64,000 nt of DNA from Epiperipatus broadwayi. Lineage: Eukaryota > Onychophora > Udeonychophora > Euonychophora > Peripatidae. Position 1 is the stretch's first letter. Each line of letters opens with the position of its first letter. Positions 1 through 10,723 of this stretch are shown here, piece by piece. Location of the stretch: positions 8,792,679 to 8,856,678 of the forward strand of contig JAQFVV010000018.1 in assembly GCA_028023455.1 (NCBI GenBank). The letters are read 5' to 3'. The translations under genes were made by a program, and so were the position numbers. Under the pieces are notes generated by a model. That model ran no database searches. It saw nothing but the letters and a program-made list of their open reading frames with translations, and had not been told where the DNA came from.

Positions 1-15
1 TTATATAATTGTAAA

Positions 16-1152
16 ATGAGTCATATTTTCCCAAACTGTTGCAACGTTAAAATAAATAAGGAATGCAATTTGCAAGAAATGATTATTTTACAGAATATAA
101 TTTGTCAATGCAAATGTTTTTTGTTTAATCAGCGTAAATATTTAAAGTGTTTAAATTATTTTATTAATCTTCATGATGTTGATGAATGGTTTAATTATAA
201 AAGTCGATGTCAATATTATTTTAATAACTACAATATAAAAATTTATAAAAAATTTGATCGTAAAATTACGTTTCTATATAATAAAAATGTAAATAGGAGA
301 AAAAATAGTAACTATGTCAATTTATTTAACATGGATATTGATTTTCAACAAGAATATATTTTGAATTATGGTTCTAAATACGTTGGTGGTATGTGGGTGG
401 ATAGTAATTTAGAGTTAAAAGCTGCTGTTGAACATTCTTTTAGTGTAATTAAATGTTCTCCTGAAGTATCAAAGGAATTAATACAAAAAGTTAACGTTAA
501 GAAATTTAAAAACAGAGCTAATTGCAATTGGAATTCGCATATATTTAGATTTAAAAAGTTTATTCATGATAACGATCTTGTTTGTTTAAAAGAAGATAAG
601 GGGTTGAAGTTATGTCTTATGTCAAAACTTGATTACTACGATAAAGTTTTAATTCAAATGGAAAAGCTTAAATTTAAAAAGGTTGGAAAAATAAACATTG
701 AAAATTTACGTGGAAAGTTTATTGATGATATTTTAAAAAAAGCTAAAAAGAATAAATATATAGATGCTCATACGTATTATCGTCTTTATCCATCTGCTGC
801 AATTTGTCCTAGAATTTTTTCGAATATTAAACTACATAAACAAGATAAACCTTTAAGATTAATGATTGACTTTGGTGGATCATTTTACTATGAAACTTGT
901 AGATTTATAGAAACATTATTAAAAGATGTTCTTGGATTTGGAAAATATACTATTAATTCATCGTTTAATTTTGTAAAGAAAATTCAAAATATTAATATTA
1001 ATAATAATGATAGTATTTGTACATTTGATATATGTGAGATGTACAGTTCAATAGATAGATTAAAATCTATAAAAATTATATTAGATGCTTTAATGTTAAA
1101 AAAAGTTGATGTTAAAAAAGTAAAATTTGTAAATGATGTATTATATTTTTGA
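16..1152 (+). pseudogene. PLE-A N-terminal region and first part of reverse transcriptase
   Basis: A 378-residue frame. The first 200 or so residues are the poorly conserved PLE N-terminus, rich in Asn, Lys, Cys and aromatics. From about residue 250 there are RT blocks: a stretch with ICPRIFSNIKLHKQDKPLR (about 270-290), then FDICEMYSSI (about 340-350), which is the RT-A motif carrying the first catalytic Asp. The frame runs into a stop at 1,150-1,152. The protein continues in the next frame from about 1,133, so a one- or two-base indel lies in the A/T-rich stretch around 1,100-1,150. The annotated start is simply the first ATG in the window; the true start may lie upstream. Confidence 0.82.
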
Positions 1153-2252
1153 TAAAAATATATATGCTATGTTTAATGAAAATTATTATAAAATGGATTA
1201 CGGATGGCCTATGGGACTTCCTGTAGTTTCACAAATATGTAGTTTTGTAGTATCAAGATATGAAGATATAATTCTTAATAATAATATATATTGCCAAGGT
1301 ATTAAAATTTATTACAGGTATGTTGATGATGTTTTTGTTTGTGGAAGTTTAGATATTATAAATGTATTATTCAATGAATTAAATAGTTTAGAAGGTTTAA
1401 AATGGAGTAAATCTTTTGAAGAAAAAATATCAATTCAGTATTTAGATATTAAAGTTACCCGTAATAAAAATAAATTAGATTATTGTATGGTAATAAAAGA
1501 TATTGAAAAAAGAGGATATATTCCTTGGTATTCAAATGTGCCAATAGCACATAAATTATCTGGTTTAAAATCATTTTTATTTAGGAATAATAAATTATGT
1601 AAATATAGTTCTGATAAAATAAGTAACATAAATGTATTTATTATGGATTTGTTAAATGTTGGATATGATCATAAATTAATTTATAATATTGTTGCTAAAT
1701 TTAATAATAATAGAAATATTTTAGATGCTATAGATATTGATAAGATAAAATATACTTGGATATCAATACCATTTATTTGTAATGAACAAATGAAATTTAT
1801 AAAACAGATATATAAAAATATATGTCGAGTTGCATTTTATACTACTCCTAATTTAAATAGATTAATAAATAATTCAAAAAATAGGTGTAGTATTTTAAAT
1901 CAAAGTTGTGCAATATATAAATGGCTATGTGTTTGTGGAAAGGCATATATTGGGGAATCTCGATGTACATTGGAGAAAAGATCAAAGGAGCATTTGTTGT
2001 TATATAAACGAGTGCAAAAATCAAGACAAGAGAATGTTAGAAATGATGATGTATCACCATCAGTATTTTTTGATCATAATGTAATGTAATTATGGTTTTG
2101 ATTTTGATTTTAATAAAGTTAAGATTTTGTGTATTGAAAGAAATAATAATAAACGCAAAATTAAAGAAGCTATGTTAATAAAAAGTAAAAAGCAACAGTT
2201 GATAAACAGACAGGCCGCCAATATAAAAATTAATGAATTGTGGGAAAATTGA
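1133..2252 (+). pseudogene. PLE-A reverse transcriptase (YVDD) and GIY-YIG endonuclease
   Basis: The open frame runs to 2,089 (318 residues). Near residues 23-30 is GWPMGLPVVSQ (RT-B), and YRYVDD at about 61-66 is the catalytic RT-C block, followed by QYLDIKV. At about 258-290 the GIY-YIG nuclease begins: IYKWLC, then CGKAYIGES and the downstream R...EH residues. The frame stops at 2,089. The typical PLE C-terminal extension (FDFDFNKVKILCIERNN, then KIKEAMLIKS) continues in another frame to the TGA at 2,250-2,252, which places a second frameshift near 2,080. In related elements the protein acts as RT plus a target-cutting nuclease. Catalytic residues look intact here; only the frame is broken. 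Confidence 0.9.
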
Positions 2253-2301
2253 TGTATGACGTATTACTTTTTGTTTACATTTGTAACGTTTTTTTCTAAT
2301 A

Positions 2302-2360
2302 CAATTTGAATCTAGTTGACAACGACTACATAGATAGTTGAAAGTACTTCTATTAAATTG
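2302..2360 (+). ncRNA. hammerhead-like motif in the PLE-A tail
   Basis: Directly visible: a 5' stem-I strand CAATTTGAATCTAG (2,302-2,315) pairs with CTATTAAATTG (2,350-2,360) over 11 bp with two bulges. Between them lie TTGACAA (2,316-2,322), a stem II GACTA/TAGTT around CATAGA, GAAA (2,340-2,343), and palindromic GTAC followed by TT as the NUH site (CTT, 2,347-2,349). The core departs from CTGATGA at three positions. C3 and G8, which pair in the hammerhead, are replaced by U and A; the third change is at position 7, which is variable. Cleavage activity is doubtful without testing. Confidence 0.45.
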
Positions 2361-2451
2361 GTATATATTTGTTTGTTTAAAATATTGTTACTGTATTAAT
2401 TATTGTATTGTTTTGAATAATTATATATATATATATATATATATAAATATG

Positions 2452-2485
<34 letters not shown>

Positions 2486-3109
2486 CAATATTAAAGGTTC
2501 ATTATAAATAATATTAAATGAAACACATATCAGCCACTACAAAAGTTTTGGAGGAAAAAATTATTCAAAATAAAAGAAATATCTTAAAATATTACAAGTA
2601 ATAATAATCAATAATGTTGAAATTGCTAAATAAATTATTAAAAATCATATTTTTAAATAATTAGAAATAATGTAATAGGTTTGTTAAAAGTATTTAAATT
2701 TAAGACAAACTAATAAATTATGTAAACTATGTTAAAATAGTTTCTCTTAAGAAAGATTAAATTTTATGTTGTCAAGAAAGTGTCAAAAAATATCACAATT
2801 AAGTATACTAATGTGAAAAGAAATAAATTTTAAACGTTTAATTAAATAATCTTCATTTATGGTTTAAATAATAAGATTAAGTCTGTTTTTAAATTTAAAC
2901 TGCAATAAATATGCTGGTGTTTTGAAAATTCAATCAATTAAATAATTATAGTGTTTTGGAGAGTCCTGTAATTAAAATAAAATCAGGTTATAAAGATTTT
3001 GTAAATAAGATATTATCAAAAATGCTATAAACAAAATGTCAGAAGTATATATAATTCATTTTTCTTGAAATTGATGGGTATGGATTTTTGCTTTATGCAA
3101 GCTGCATTG
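2361..3109. other. non-coding, AT-rich; TA microsatellite hairpin
   Basis: No coding signal seen. A TA-repeat block at about 2,425-2,486 contains an arrangement beginning GCAATATA and ending TATATTGC, a long hairpin of alternating TA. The rest is ordinary AT-rich DNA. Confidence 0.6.
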
Positions 3110-3241
3110 AATCCTCATTAGACCAATAAACATCACATGACCACCACTTCTTATGCTTGTGTATAACTGTTGTTGATTACTCTAGCTTGCTGTGCGAGGC
3201 AATACATATAGTGAGTTTTGCCTGTTTTAATCCTCATTAGA
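3110..3241. mobile_element. 106-bp truncated relative of the HHR element, with 13-bp TSD
   Basis: The 13-mer AATCCTCATTAGA occurs at 3,110-3,122 and again at 3,229-3,241 and bounds a 106-bp insert. The insert begins CCAATAAACATCACATGACC, which matches the outer palindrome of the element at 27,241. It ends with a GATTACTCT...TTTTGCCTGTTT segment matching the tail at 27,650-27,697. It therefore contains both outer ends of that family but lacks the central hammerhead, so it looks like an internally deleted copy that inserted by itself. Confidence 0.7.
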
Positions 3242-4790
3242 ATGACTAAGTAGGAAAGAGAAAACATTACCAGCTGTCTGAAAATCTAATCTAGATCTCT
3301 AGTGAACCTGATCAAGCTATCTTGAAAAAATCTCTAATAAAAAATTTAAGAAAAAAATATTTCTGAACCTCAAAAATTTAAAGACAGAAAACTGATTAGG
3401 GGTGATGTAATAACTGGTAAAGAAAGAAACATGATTACAAATGAGATCAATTAATGCTTTTATTATATCACTGTTGAATAATTAAAATAGATTATACCTA
3501 TATGGTGAATTTATTCATGATTTTGTCTAGTAAATTCAAGATAGAATTCAAAAGTGACTATCATGCATAATTAGGTAAAGACATTATCAAATTAAAGATT
3601 GGATCCAATAAGACCATCTCAATTAGTTGAGTTATTTTTAAATAAGGATTTGGAACTAAAATGGCCACTGTCTAAAATTATCATTGTAAGAGAGGTGTAT
3701 TGATTATAATAATCCCATACTGGATATGTGTGTGTAATTATGCTACTAATGCATAGTATTTGTGAGGGTTGGCTGTGTGTAGAATTATATCCAAGATTTA
3801 TTGAAGACCAGAAATTTACTCTATAAAGGGTGTTCAATCATAGAATTATTTTAGCATTACAATACATAATTGAATTCTTGAAAAATTAATGTTTTGAAAT
3901 AGATCAAAATAAACTTTGAACAATTTAGAAATCTCCCTTTATATTTAGATTTATTTTCAAGGATGTCAACTAAAAGTTAAAAAGATAGTGAAAAAGTGTA
4001 TTATTAAAGCAATTATTACCATTAGATTATAATTATAAAGATAATCAAATTATAAAGATCTTTTCATAAATTCTTATATATAGACAATAATGTAAACATG
4101 TTTAGAAAAAGAAAATCATATTTTGTCTAACAATTATGGTACTTTATAAATAAATTATTTTTTTATTTGTTTAAATAGTGCATATTAATGTCTGCTATGC
4201 ATATTAATTTCATGTCCATTTCAGCACATGTTCTATGTGATTTGGCCAAGTATTGCATATTAAAGAAAATATTTCTGATGCTTATTAAAATAAATAAATA
4301 AAATACATGTTCCAGTCTATTTCCTAATGTTTAATATCCTGGTGCCTGAATCAATTCAAATAAATTAAATATCTATAAGTTGACCATTACAATATATAAC
4401 AATAAATATCTATTACCCAAATAATTTCACTAATGACAATAACAGTTTATAACACTGTTGCTTAAACAATTAAATAGTCAACATGATTTTAAAAAGTAAT
4501 GGAAATATTTAAACTAGAATTTCAATTTTCATTAGTTTTATCAGGATATATAAATTCGACCATTCACAATCTGTTAGCTACAATCAAACCCTTATTTATG
4601 CCTCATATTTTTAATGTTTAATATAGAATGGAAAGTTATTATATATCACTCTTACATTTTTATGTCATTTAAAAAAAACATAACAGATGGCATCACTATT
4701 TGTTTAATGCTATTTTGCAGTTAATTATTAAATATTGTATAATTATTTAAATATTACTAAGTATCATTATCATTTTATCCTGTATCAGTT
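3242..4790. other. non-coding stretch
   Basis: No gene, RNA or element end recognised. AT-rich with many stops in all frames. A 72-codon minus frame at 3,619-3,837 has no recognisable motif and is probably chance. Confidence 0.5.
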
Positions 4791-4799
4791 CAGAAATTT

Positions 4800-5900
4800 T
4801 ATTTTATTCTATCCATTTCATACACAGTCTCTTTCTAGACCTTTTACAAGTGTTCATCTTTTGACATCTGTTCTAGAACCTTTAGCCTAATGATAATTAA
4901 TAATATTTGCTTATTCTTTCATTTATGTATTCATTTTTAATATCTCTTTGTTATTTCAATGTATATATCTCTTCCTACTTTACTATATAATATGAAGTCT
5001 CTAATGCCTTTATACTAAATTTTCAAGTCTCACAACCATGCATAAGCATTAAAAATTTATTTATTTAAAATCTTTTTTAACATCTAGACATATTTCCTTC
5101 TAATTATAAGTTATTTCTATCAAAAGCATTCCATACAAATTTAATTTCATGACTAATTTTATTCAGTATGTTTTCATTTGTATTAGTATGATAAAATTCT
5201 TAAATTGTTAATTTTTCATAATTCTGTATTATTAATGCTTATTTTCTCTCTATTTTTCCTGATAAATCACTGAACATAATTTTAGCTTATTTTTTATGTT
5301 TATCTTTACCCCAACTTTTTTTTTTTTTTACTTTTGACTCATAAATTTTGTAACATTTTCTGAAAATTTGAAATACTGTTTTCAAAAACAGTCCCATCTC
5401 TGCAAAATGTCCTGCATACTTCAGTTGATGCAAAGATGGAGCAGGAGAACAACCTTCATTTACTTTTATTTCTTTAATCTTTTATTTTAGTTCATAAAAT
5501 GCTCTTAGTAAATCTTCTATAAAAAATTTTGAAGATATAAAATTATCTTGTCAAATATCCATATCAATGTTAATATTTTTAATATCACCATATAATCTAA
5601 TCACTACTGTTACATTTTGATTTTAAAAAATTATAATTTAACAATATTTTAGGACTATGGCTTTATATTCCAAAATTTTAATCACAGTGAAAGTGCTTAT
5701 AGATTTTGAAAATCCTAATCATAATGGTAAACTATAGCCATTGTTCTTTTCTATAACTTCTCTTAATACTTGGCTATGATGCTCTATATTGTAACCACTA
5801 AATCCAAATCAGGTTTTCTTTTGGCTGATTTGAACTGAAAGCATTTTATAGACATGTAAGTATCTTGTAGCAACTTACAGAAGACTAATTAATTTTTAAT
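4800..5900 (-). pseudogene. decayed non-LTR retrotransposon (LINE) reverse transcriptase
   Basis: Read on the minus strand, in order: around 5,460-5,340 remnants of RT blocks (a GHFAEMG segment where YADD would sit, then GVKINIKNKLK, typical of the G-x-x-INxxKTK block). Near 5,040-5,000 is LMLMHGCET followed by KALET, matching the common LINE block L-x-x-GCETW...KALEAFEMW. Near 4,850 is a KDEHL-like stretch typical of the C-terminal end. Many stops and frameshifts. The plus strand is correspondingly T-rich. The clade (RTE- or CR1-like) cannot be fixed. Confidence 0.6.
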
Positions 5901-6049
5901 TTCTAGTATTTTTTTTTATGTTTTTCAAATACTAATAATTTGTCAACAATTTTTTTTTCTTTTTCTTTCAAATATTTATAGTAATTTTATTATTTTAAGA
6001 ATCTTTTCTATTTTTTATAGGTTTAATTTATATCTCTCAAAATACTTGG

Positions 6050-6376
6050 AAATACATGTAAATGGGGAAATATGGATGATTTAGTCTGTAAATTATGTAA
6101 GGAAGGAATAGAAAATATTAGGCATCTGTTAATTGAATGTAAATGCTTGATAACAGAAAGGGAACATATAATGAAGTTATGGAAGAATAAATATTAAAAA
6201 AGTGATTATACAGAAAGTAGATTATTGTTTTTTATGTTGGGTTTGGCAAAAGATAAAGGGGATTTAGATATAAAGGCTGTAGAGTTGACAAAGATTATGT
6301 TGTGGAAATGGGATGTAGCAGAAGAGATTATTGACCTCGTTTAAGAAGAAGCTACAGTACATCACATCACATTACC
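6050..6376 (+). pseudogene. 5'-truncated 3' end of the same LINE family as at 9,120-15,790
   Basis: Plus-strand translation gives DLVCKLCKEGIENIRHLL, then IECKCL, then TESRLLFFMLGL and KIMLWKWD. This is nearly the same protein as the C-terminus of the minus-strand LINE at 9,190-9,480. The CxxC...H...C arrangement is the zinc-knuckle-like C-terminal motif of many CR1/Jockey-type ORF2 proteins. Similarity begins abruptly at the ACATGTAAATGG segment (about 6,053), so the copy is 5'-truncated, which is normal for target-primed reverse transcription. In-frame stops show it is dead. Confidence 0.8.
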
Positions 6377-6559
6377 AAATTTTGCAATTGACTATTTTAA
6401 AAATTTTTTAACTTTTATGTTGTATACTAATTCCCTCTGTGAATGTTTTTGTAACTATTACTTATTTTACTTTCTAAATTTATATATCTATTTATAAGTT
6501 ATACAAAATTAAATTTTATAAAAGTAATATCTTTAAGCCTAAATCTTTATTTAAACTTC

Positions 6560-6760
6560 TATAATATTTTTAATTATGATAGCTTCTTTAATTTTACTAT
6601 CACTTTTATTATTACTATAGTGAATCATTTTATGCCAACTTTTTCAAAATTATGTTCTGTTTTTGTTGAATGCAAACAAATAAGTAATATTTTATCATGT
6701 TTATGTTGGATTGATTAATTCAACACATACATGATTAAAAAAGTCATTTATTTGTTTACA
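6560..6760 (-). pseudogene. PLE GIY-YIG C-terminal fragment, PLE-B-like
   Basis: On the minus strand two adjoining frames give HKHDKI, LICLHSTKTEHNFEK and then YSNNKSDSKIKEAIIIKN. This closely parallels the GIY-YIG C-terminal region of PLE-B (28,530-28,750: QHKYDKRSPIYLHSLEAGH and KIKEAILIKR). It is a short frameshifted fragment, so function is lost. It abuts the LINE 3' end at 6,050-6,376. Confidence 0.6.
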
Positions 6761-6800
6761 TGTATTAAAGATAGCACTTGAAGACATTGCTTTTACAAAA

Positions 6801-6880
6801 GTTAATTTTATATATATATATATATATATTGAACTGGATGTTTAATTTTATATATATATATATATATATTGAACTGGATG
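6801..6880. repeat. two 40-bp tandem units, each with a TA tract
   Basis: 6,801-6,840 and 6,841-6,880 are the same 40-bp unit (TTAATTTTATATA... ending TTGAACTGGATG) with one difference at the first base. A simple local tandem duplication. Confidence 0.85.
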
Positions 6881-6969
6881 CTTTATCCATTTCAAAAGCA
6901 CCCTTGGAAAATTCAAAATTAGAATGTACAATTTTAAAGATTTTGAAAAAAATTGAATTTAAAAATTTT

Positions 6970-8240
6970 TGAACTTTTTTTTTTTTTTTTAAATTTATTA
7001 AGAGTATATGTCATAACAAACATACTCAATTATAGACAGAAATGTAAAAACATTCTAATTTTAAAAAGTTTTAATTTGTGATCAGTTACTTTTTATCATG
7101 TTGATTTTAATTTATTTTTAAAAGCTGAGACTTATTTTTTAAATTAATTTTGAAATAATGAGTCCTGTCAGATTTTTTTTTTTTCAATTAAGATTAAGCG
7201 GGCAATAGAGATTTACCCTGATTAAAACTTTTTATGAAAGATTATATAGGAGATAACAATTCAAGTAAATAGCCCCAGGTTTTTGACTGGATTATTATTC
7301 TGCTTCTTATTCTTATTCGGATTCTTATTGTGATTTTTATCTGGGTTGCTGTTCTAATTTTTATATTTGCTATTTGCTCAATGTAGATTGCCGAAGTGGA
7401 ATTTTTGCTGACCACTGATAGTATCTGCTGCTTGCTGTGTTCAGAAAGAATTGCTTAGGTATTTGCTAATAGAAGAAGTAAATATGCTAAAACATTGGAA
7501 ATAGCAACTGTACATCCAGAATGCAGAATATACTCACCATAAAGAACCTTAATAATATTATGCAGTGCTAAATCAACCCAATGACAAATTCCAGAGCTTC
7601 GTAATTGTGTCTTCAAGAACATGACTAAAAGTCTAGTTCAAAACTGATCTCAAAAATTGCCTCCAGATTCCCGAACAGATAAATGAAAATCAAAACCTTC
7701 GAAATAAACCCTATGTGGACCTGAACTTTGCATATCCTGCTGGAAGAAATCCATAGGACAGAACATTATGTATTGAAGGTAAACTTACCTTTAATATCAT
7801 AACCAGGGTTAAATCTCTTGTTTAAATATCTATGTTAAAGTCTCAGCTTAATTTTTTTAAAAATCTGCACCTATAATAAACTATGTATAATCAGTTAAAT
7901 TCATTAATTACTTTAGAAATATTTTTCTTTTTTTTATATATGTTTTGAGTGGTAATTTTAAGATTTTAATTTTTAAATTTATTTGTCCGAGAGTGTATTG
8001 AGAGTTTATACTTTATACTTACTGTTTTTCTCTCTGATGTTATTAATTATTGTTAAAAGTTGGGCAGATATTATTAGTCTTTTAACTAACCTGTTCTTTA
8101 CTTTTTTTATTGAAATTAATTTAGCCAATCTGGGTTTGCATTTCCTGCAGACCGTAAATCTTTTGGCTAGCAATTTATCAAGTGTATTGTTCTGTTTTTC
8201 TTAATCAGTAGAGATTTTGTTTTGCCTATGTTTCAGATAA
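6970..8240. other. non-coding stretch
   Basis: Nothing firmly recognisable. 7,360-7,790 is slightly less AT-rich and could be an old repeat. A 73-codon plus frame at 7,983-8,204 is hydrophobic only because of T-richness. Confidence 0.45.
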
Positions 8241-8250
8241 TGTAATACCG

Positions 8251-8601
8251 CAGGGGTGCTTGTGCCTGCCGCTATCTGAACACAATAAAAAATTATTTAT
8301 CTGATACAAATAAATTTAATTTTTAAGATGTCTTATAAATTATTGTATTATATTGTATTCAAATTGTAGAGCATACTATACTTTTACAGCGTAAAAATAT
8401 AAACATTAATTATATGTTAAAATTTTATTTTTGAAATAAATATTTTTTTGTACATTATGTGTATTATTAGCAATATCCAACTATGAATTTACATTGAAAA
8501 AATAAATGGTGTCCACCCCTGGTTGAAAAAATAAATGGTGCCTGCCACCTGGCCAGTATTATAGAATGTGCTCTTAAGTGCAAAAAGGTTGGGGACCCCT
8601 G
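8251..8601. mobile_element. non-autonomous hAT-type DNA transposon (MITE), 351 bp
   Basis: The element starts CAGGGGTGCTTGTGCCTGCC and ends (read inward from the right) CAGGGGTCCCCAACCTTTTT. The outer seven bases CAGGGGT are identical terminal inverted repeats. It is flanked by the perfect 8-bp duplication TAATACCG (8,243-8,250 and 8,602-8,609). An 8-bp TSD with CAGNGGT-like ends is the hAT signature. No transposase is inside. Near the right end a short internal duplication (AAAAAATAAATGGTG, twice) is visible. Confidence 0.88.
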
Positions 8602-9183
8602 TAATACCGTAATCTTTTTTTTCCTCTTGTCAGAATCAATCTTGAGCATCTTAAACATGGCCTTTTGTGAGCATTTGCAAGCAGTGACTATCCTATTATG
8701 TCCCAATGTTCGGCCAGGTTCTAGAAAAAGATCGTTCTGCACTATTCGTTGAATTCTGTACAAGATCATTTGTTTTCTTTTAAATCTCTAACTAAAGGAA
8801 ACTGGAATTTGTTTATATAAGTTGCTAGCAGGGAAACATTATAAATCCCTTTTAATTCTTAGGTGAGAAAATGAAATTATCTGCCAAGATGTTTATTGTT
8901 ATATTACTCTCATACACTCTCTGATAAACCTGCTGGAGAAATGTAGGTCAAATTTTCATACTTAGTTTGACTAATATTTATTTTTGAATTTAATAAACTT
9001 TAAAATTATTTATAATTATTTTGGCTAACATTTGTCCATGCATCCTTGTCTTAATTGTCTGAACAATGTTAAAGATTTCTTTCTCTCCCTGGGTCTAGCA
9101 TTGATCATCGTTGTTAACTTTTCGATTACTGTAATGAAGTCAAGAATATCTCAGCATATGCCCAGATAAACCTGTTAGCCACT

Positions 9184-10720
9184 TTATTTTCCATTCCCCA
9201 CTCTAAGTCTTCCATATTCTGCCCCATCCCATTTCCACAACATAATCTTTGTCAACTCTATGACCTTTATATCTAAATCCCCCTTATCTTTTCGCAAACC
9301 CAGCATAAAAACCAATAACTCACTTTCTGTATAATCACTTTGTTCATATCTATTCACCCATAACTTCATTATCTATACCCTTTCTGCTTTCAAGCATTTA
9401 CATTCAATCAACAGATGCCTAATACTTTCTATACCTTCCTTACACAATTTGCATACTAAAGCACCCATAGTTTTCCATTTACATGTATATTCTCTTGTTG
9501 CTAAAGGTCCCATTTGAGCCTTAAACAAAAAACTACTTTCCTTACTATTATCATAAATTAACTCACATTCAATGTTTCGTTTACTTCTATATATATTTAA
9601 ACTCTTCTTACCTTCCATACTAGTTCTCCATCTCTCTAACTCCCTATTTTTTATTAATGCTTCTATTCTTTTATCCCATTCCTTACCACTATAACACTCA
9701 ACAATCCTCCTAACACAATCATCCCACCTTTTATATAAGTATACTGATATAAATTCTTTATCCAAATCTTTTGCATACTGCATTACCTTTCTCACCCATC
9801 TTGTTACCTGCCCTTTACTCATAACCCAATTAAACACTATTTTGGCTATTCTTTTACTATCCATAAACTGCAATCTACCAAACATTTTCATTTTACTTTT
9901 TGCATCTCTCATATAAAAACTTGACCATCCCATTTCTTCTTGAATTGCATCCTTTGCTGTCCACACCACTGCATCTAATGCATGTCTTTCTACTTCCCTT
10001 TGTACATTTTCTAAATAATCTAAAACCCTTTTACTAACACATAATGCTTCATTATCATATGCTAACCCTACTACTGCAACTCCCTTCCATACAATTCTAG
10101 CTACATCATATTTATTATATAAAAATGCTGTTAGTTTCTTTACTAAACCCTTTCTTTTCTTTGCTTCATTCACCAATTTTTTCTCCCATTCCTCCAAGCA
10201 ATTTTCCTGATTACATAAGATGATTCCCAAATACCTATATTCCATAATAAAAATTCTACATCTTCTCTTTCTCCAGTATTAACCATCATTATATTTGATT
10301 TTTCTTCACTAAATTTAATCCCCATATCTTTACCCACCCATGCACATGTCCTCAACATAATTTCCATATCTTCTCTTCTTTCTGCACACAAAAAGATATC
10401 ATCCACAAAAAAAACACCCAACAAAGTATATACTCCCTTGCCGCCTATTAATGGTATCTCTATCCCTCTTCCTAGTCTTTCTATTGTTTTCTCCATTTCA
10501 CTCAAATACAACAAAAACAAAATAGTTGACATAGGGCATCTTGCCTTAATCCCATCCCATTTTTAACTTTAACTGATTCTATATCCCCTAATTGGTAAGT
10601 ATAATAATTATTTTCATATAATTTCTTAATAATATTTACTAAAGCTTCATCCATTCCCAAATTTGCTAACCTTACCCATAATCTATTTATATTTACTCTA
10701 TTATATGCTTTCTCTATATC
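9184..10720 (-). pseudogene. LINE ORF2, second half: RT palm after motif A to C-terminus
   Basis: Starting at the insertion junction the minus strand reads IDIEKAYNRVN (RT motif A, catalytic Asp), then GMDEALVNIIKKLY. FVDDIFLCAE follows (10,410-10,380, the YxDD-type catalytic block with F for Y) and then KFSEEKSNIM. The next frame continues with YLGIILCNQENCLEEWEKK (about 10,230) and a long thumb/C-terminal region, ending CKLCKEGIESIRHLLIECKC (about 9,455-9,400), a CxxC-H-C motif. A further short frame reaches 9,184. Frameshifts lie near 10,170-10,245, 10,530-10,560 and 9,370. Confidence 0.85.
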
Positions 10721-10723
10721 TAT

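Larger units (their letters stand above)
1..2360 (+). mobile_element. PLE-A: Penelope-like retroelement, 5' end outside the window
   Basis: The sequence shows one coding unit running rightwards: an N-terminal region, a reverse transcriptase with YVDD, then a GIY-YIG endonuclease at the C-terminus. RT followed by GIY-YIG is the defining order of endonuclease-bearing Penelope-like elements. The frame is broken near 1,130-1,150 and near 2,075-2,090, so this copy is dead unless these are sequencing errors. The protein-like sequence ends with a stop at 2,250-2,252. A hammerhead-like fold follows at 2,302-2,360. The left end lies outside the window, so a terminal repeat or TSD cannot be checked. 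Confidence 0.9.

Noticed and set aside
8467-8769. 100-residue minus frame overlapping the hAT element
   Set aside because: It runs across the element boundary and TSD, so it cannot be one old gene; the part right of 8,610 has no recognisable motif.
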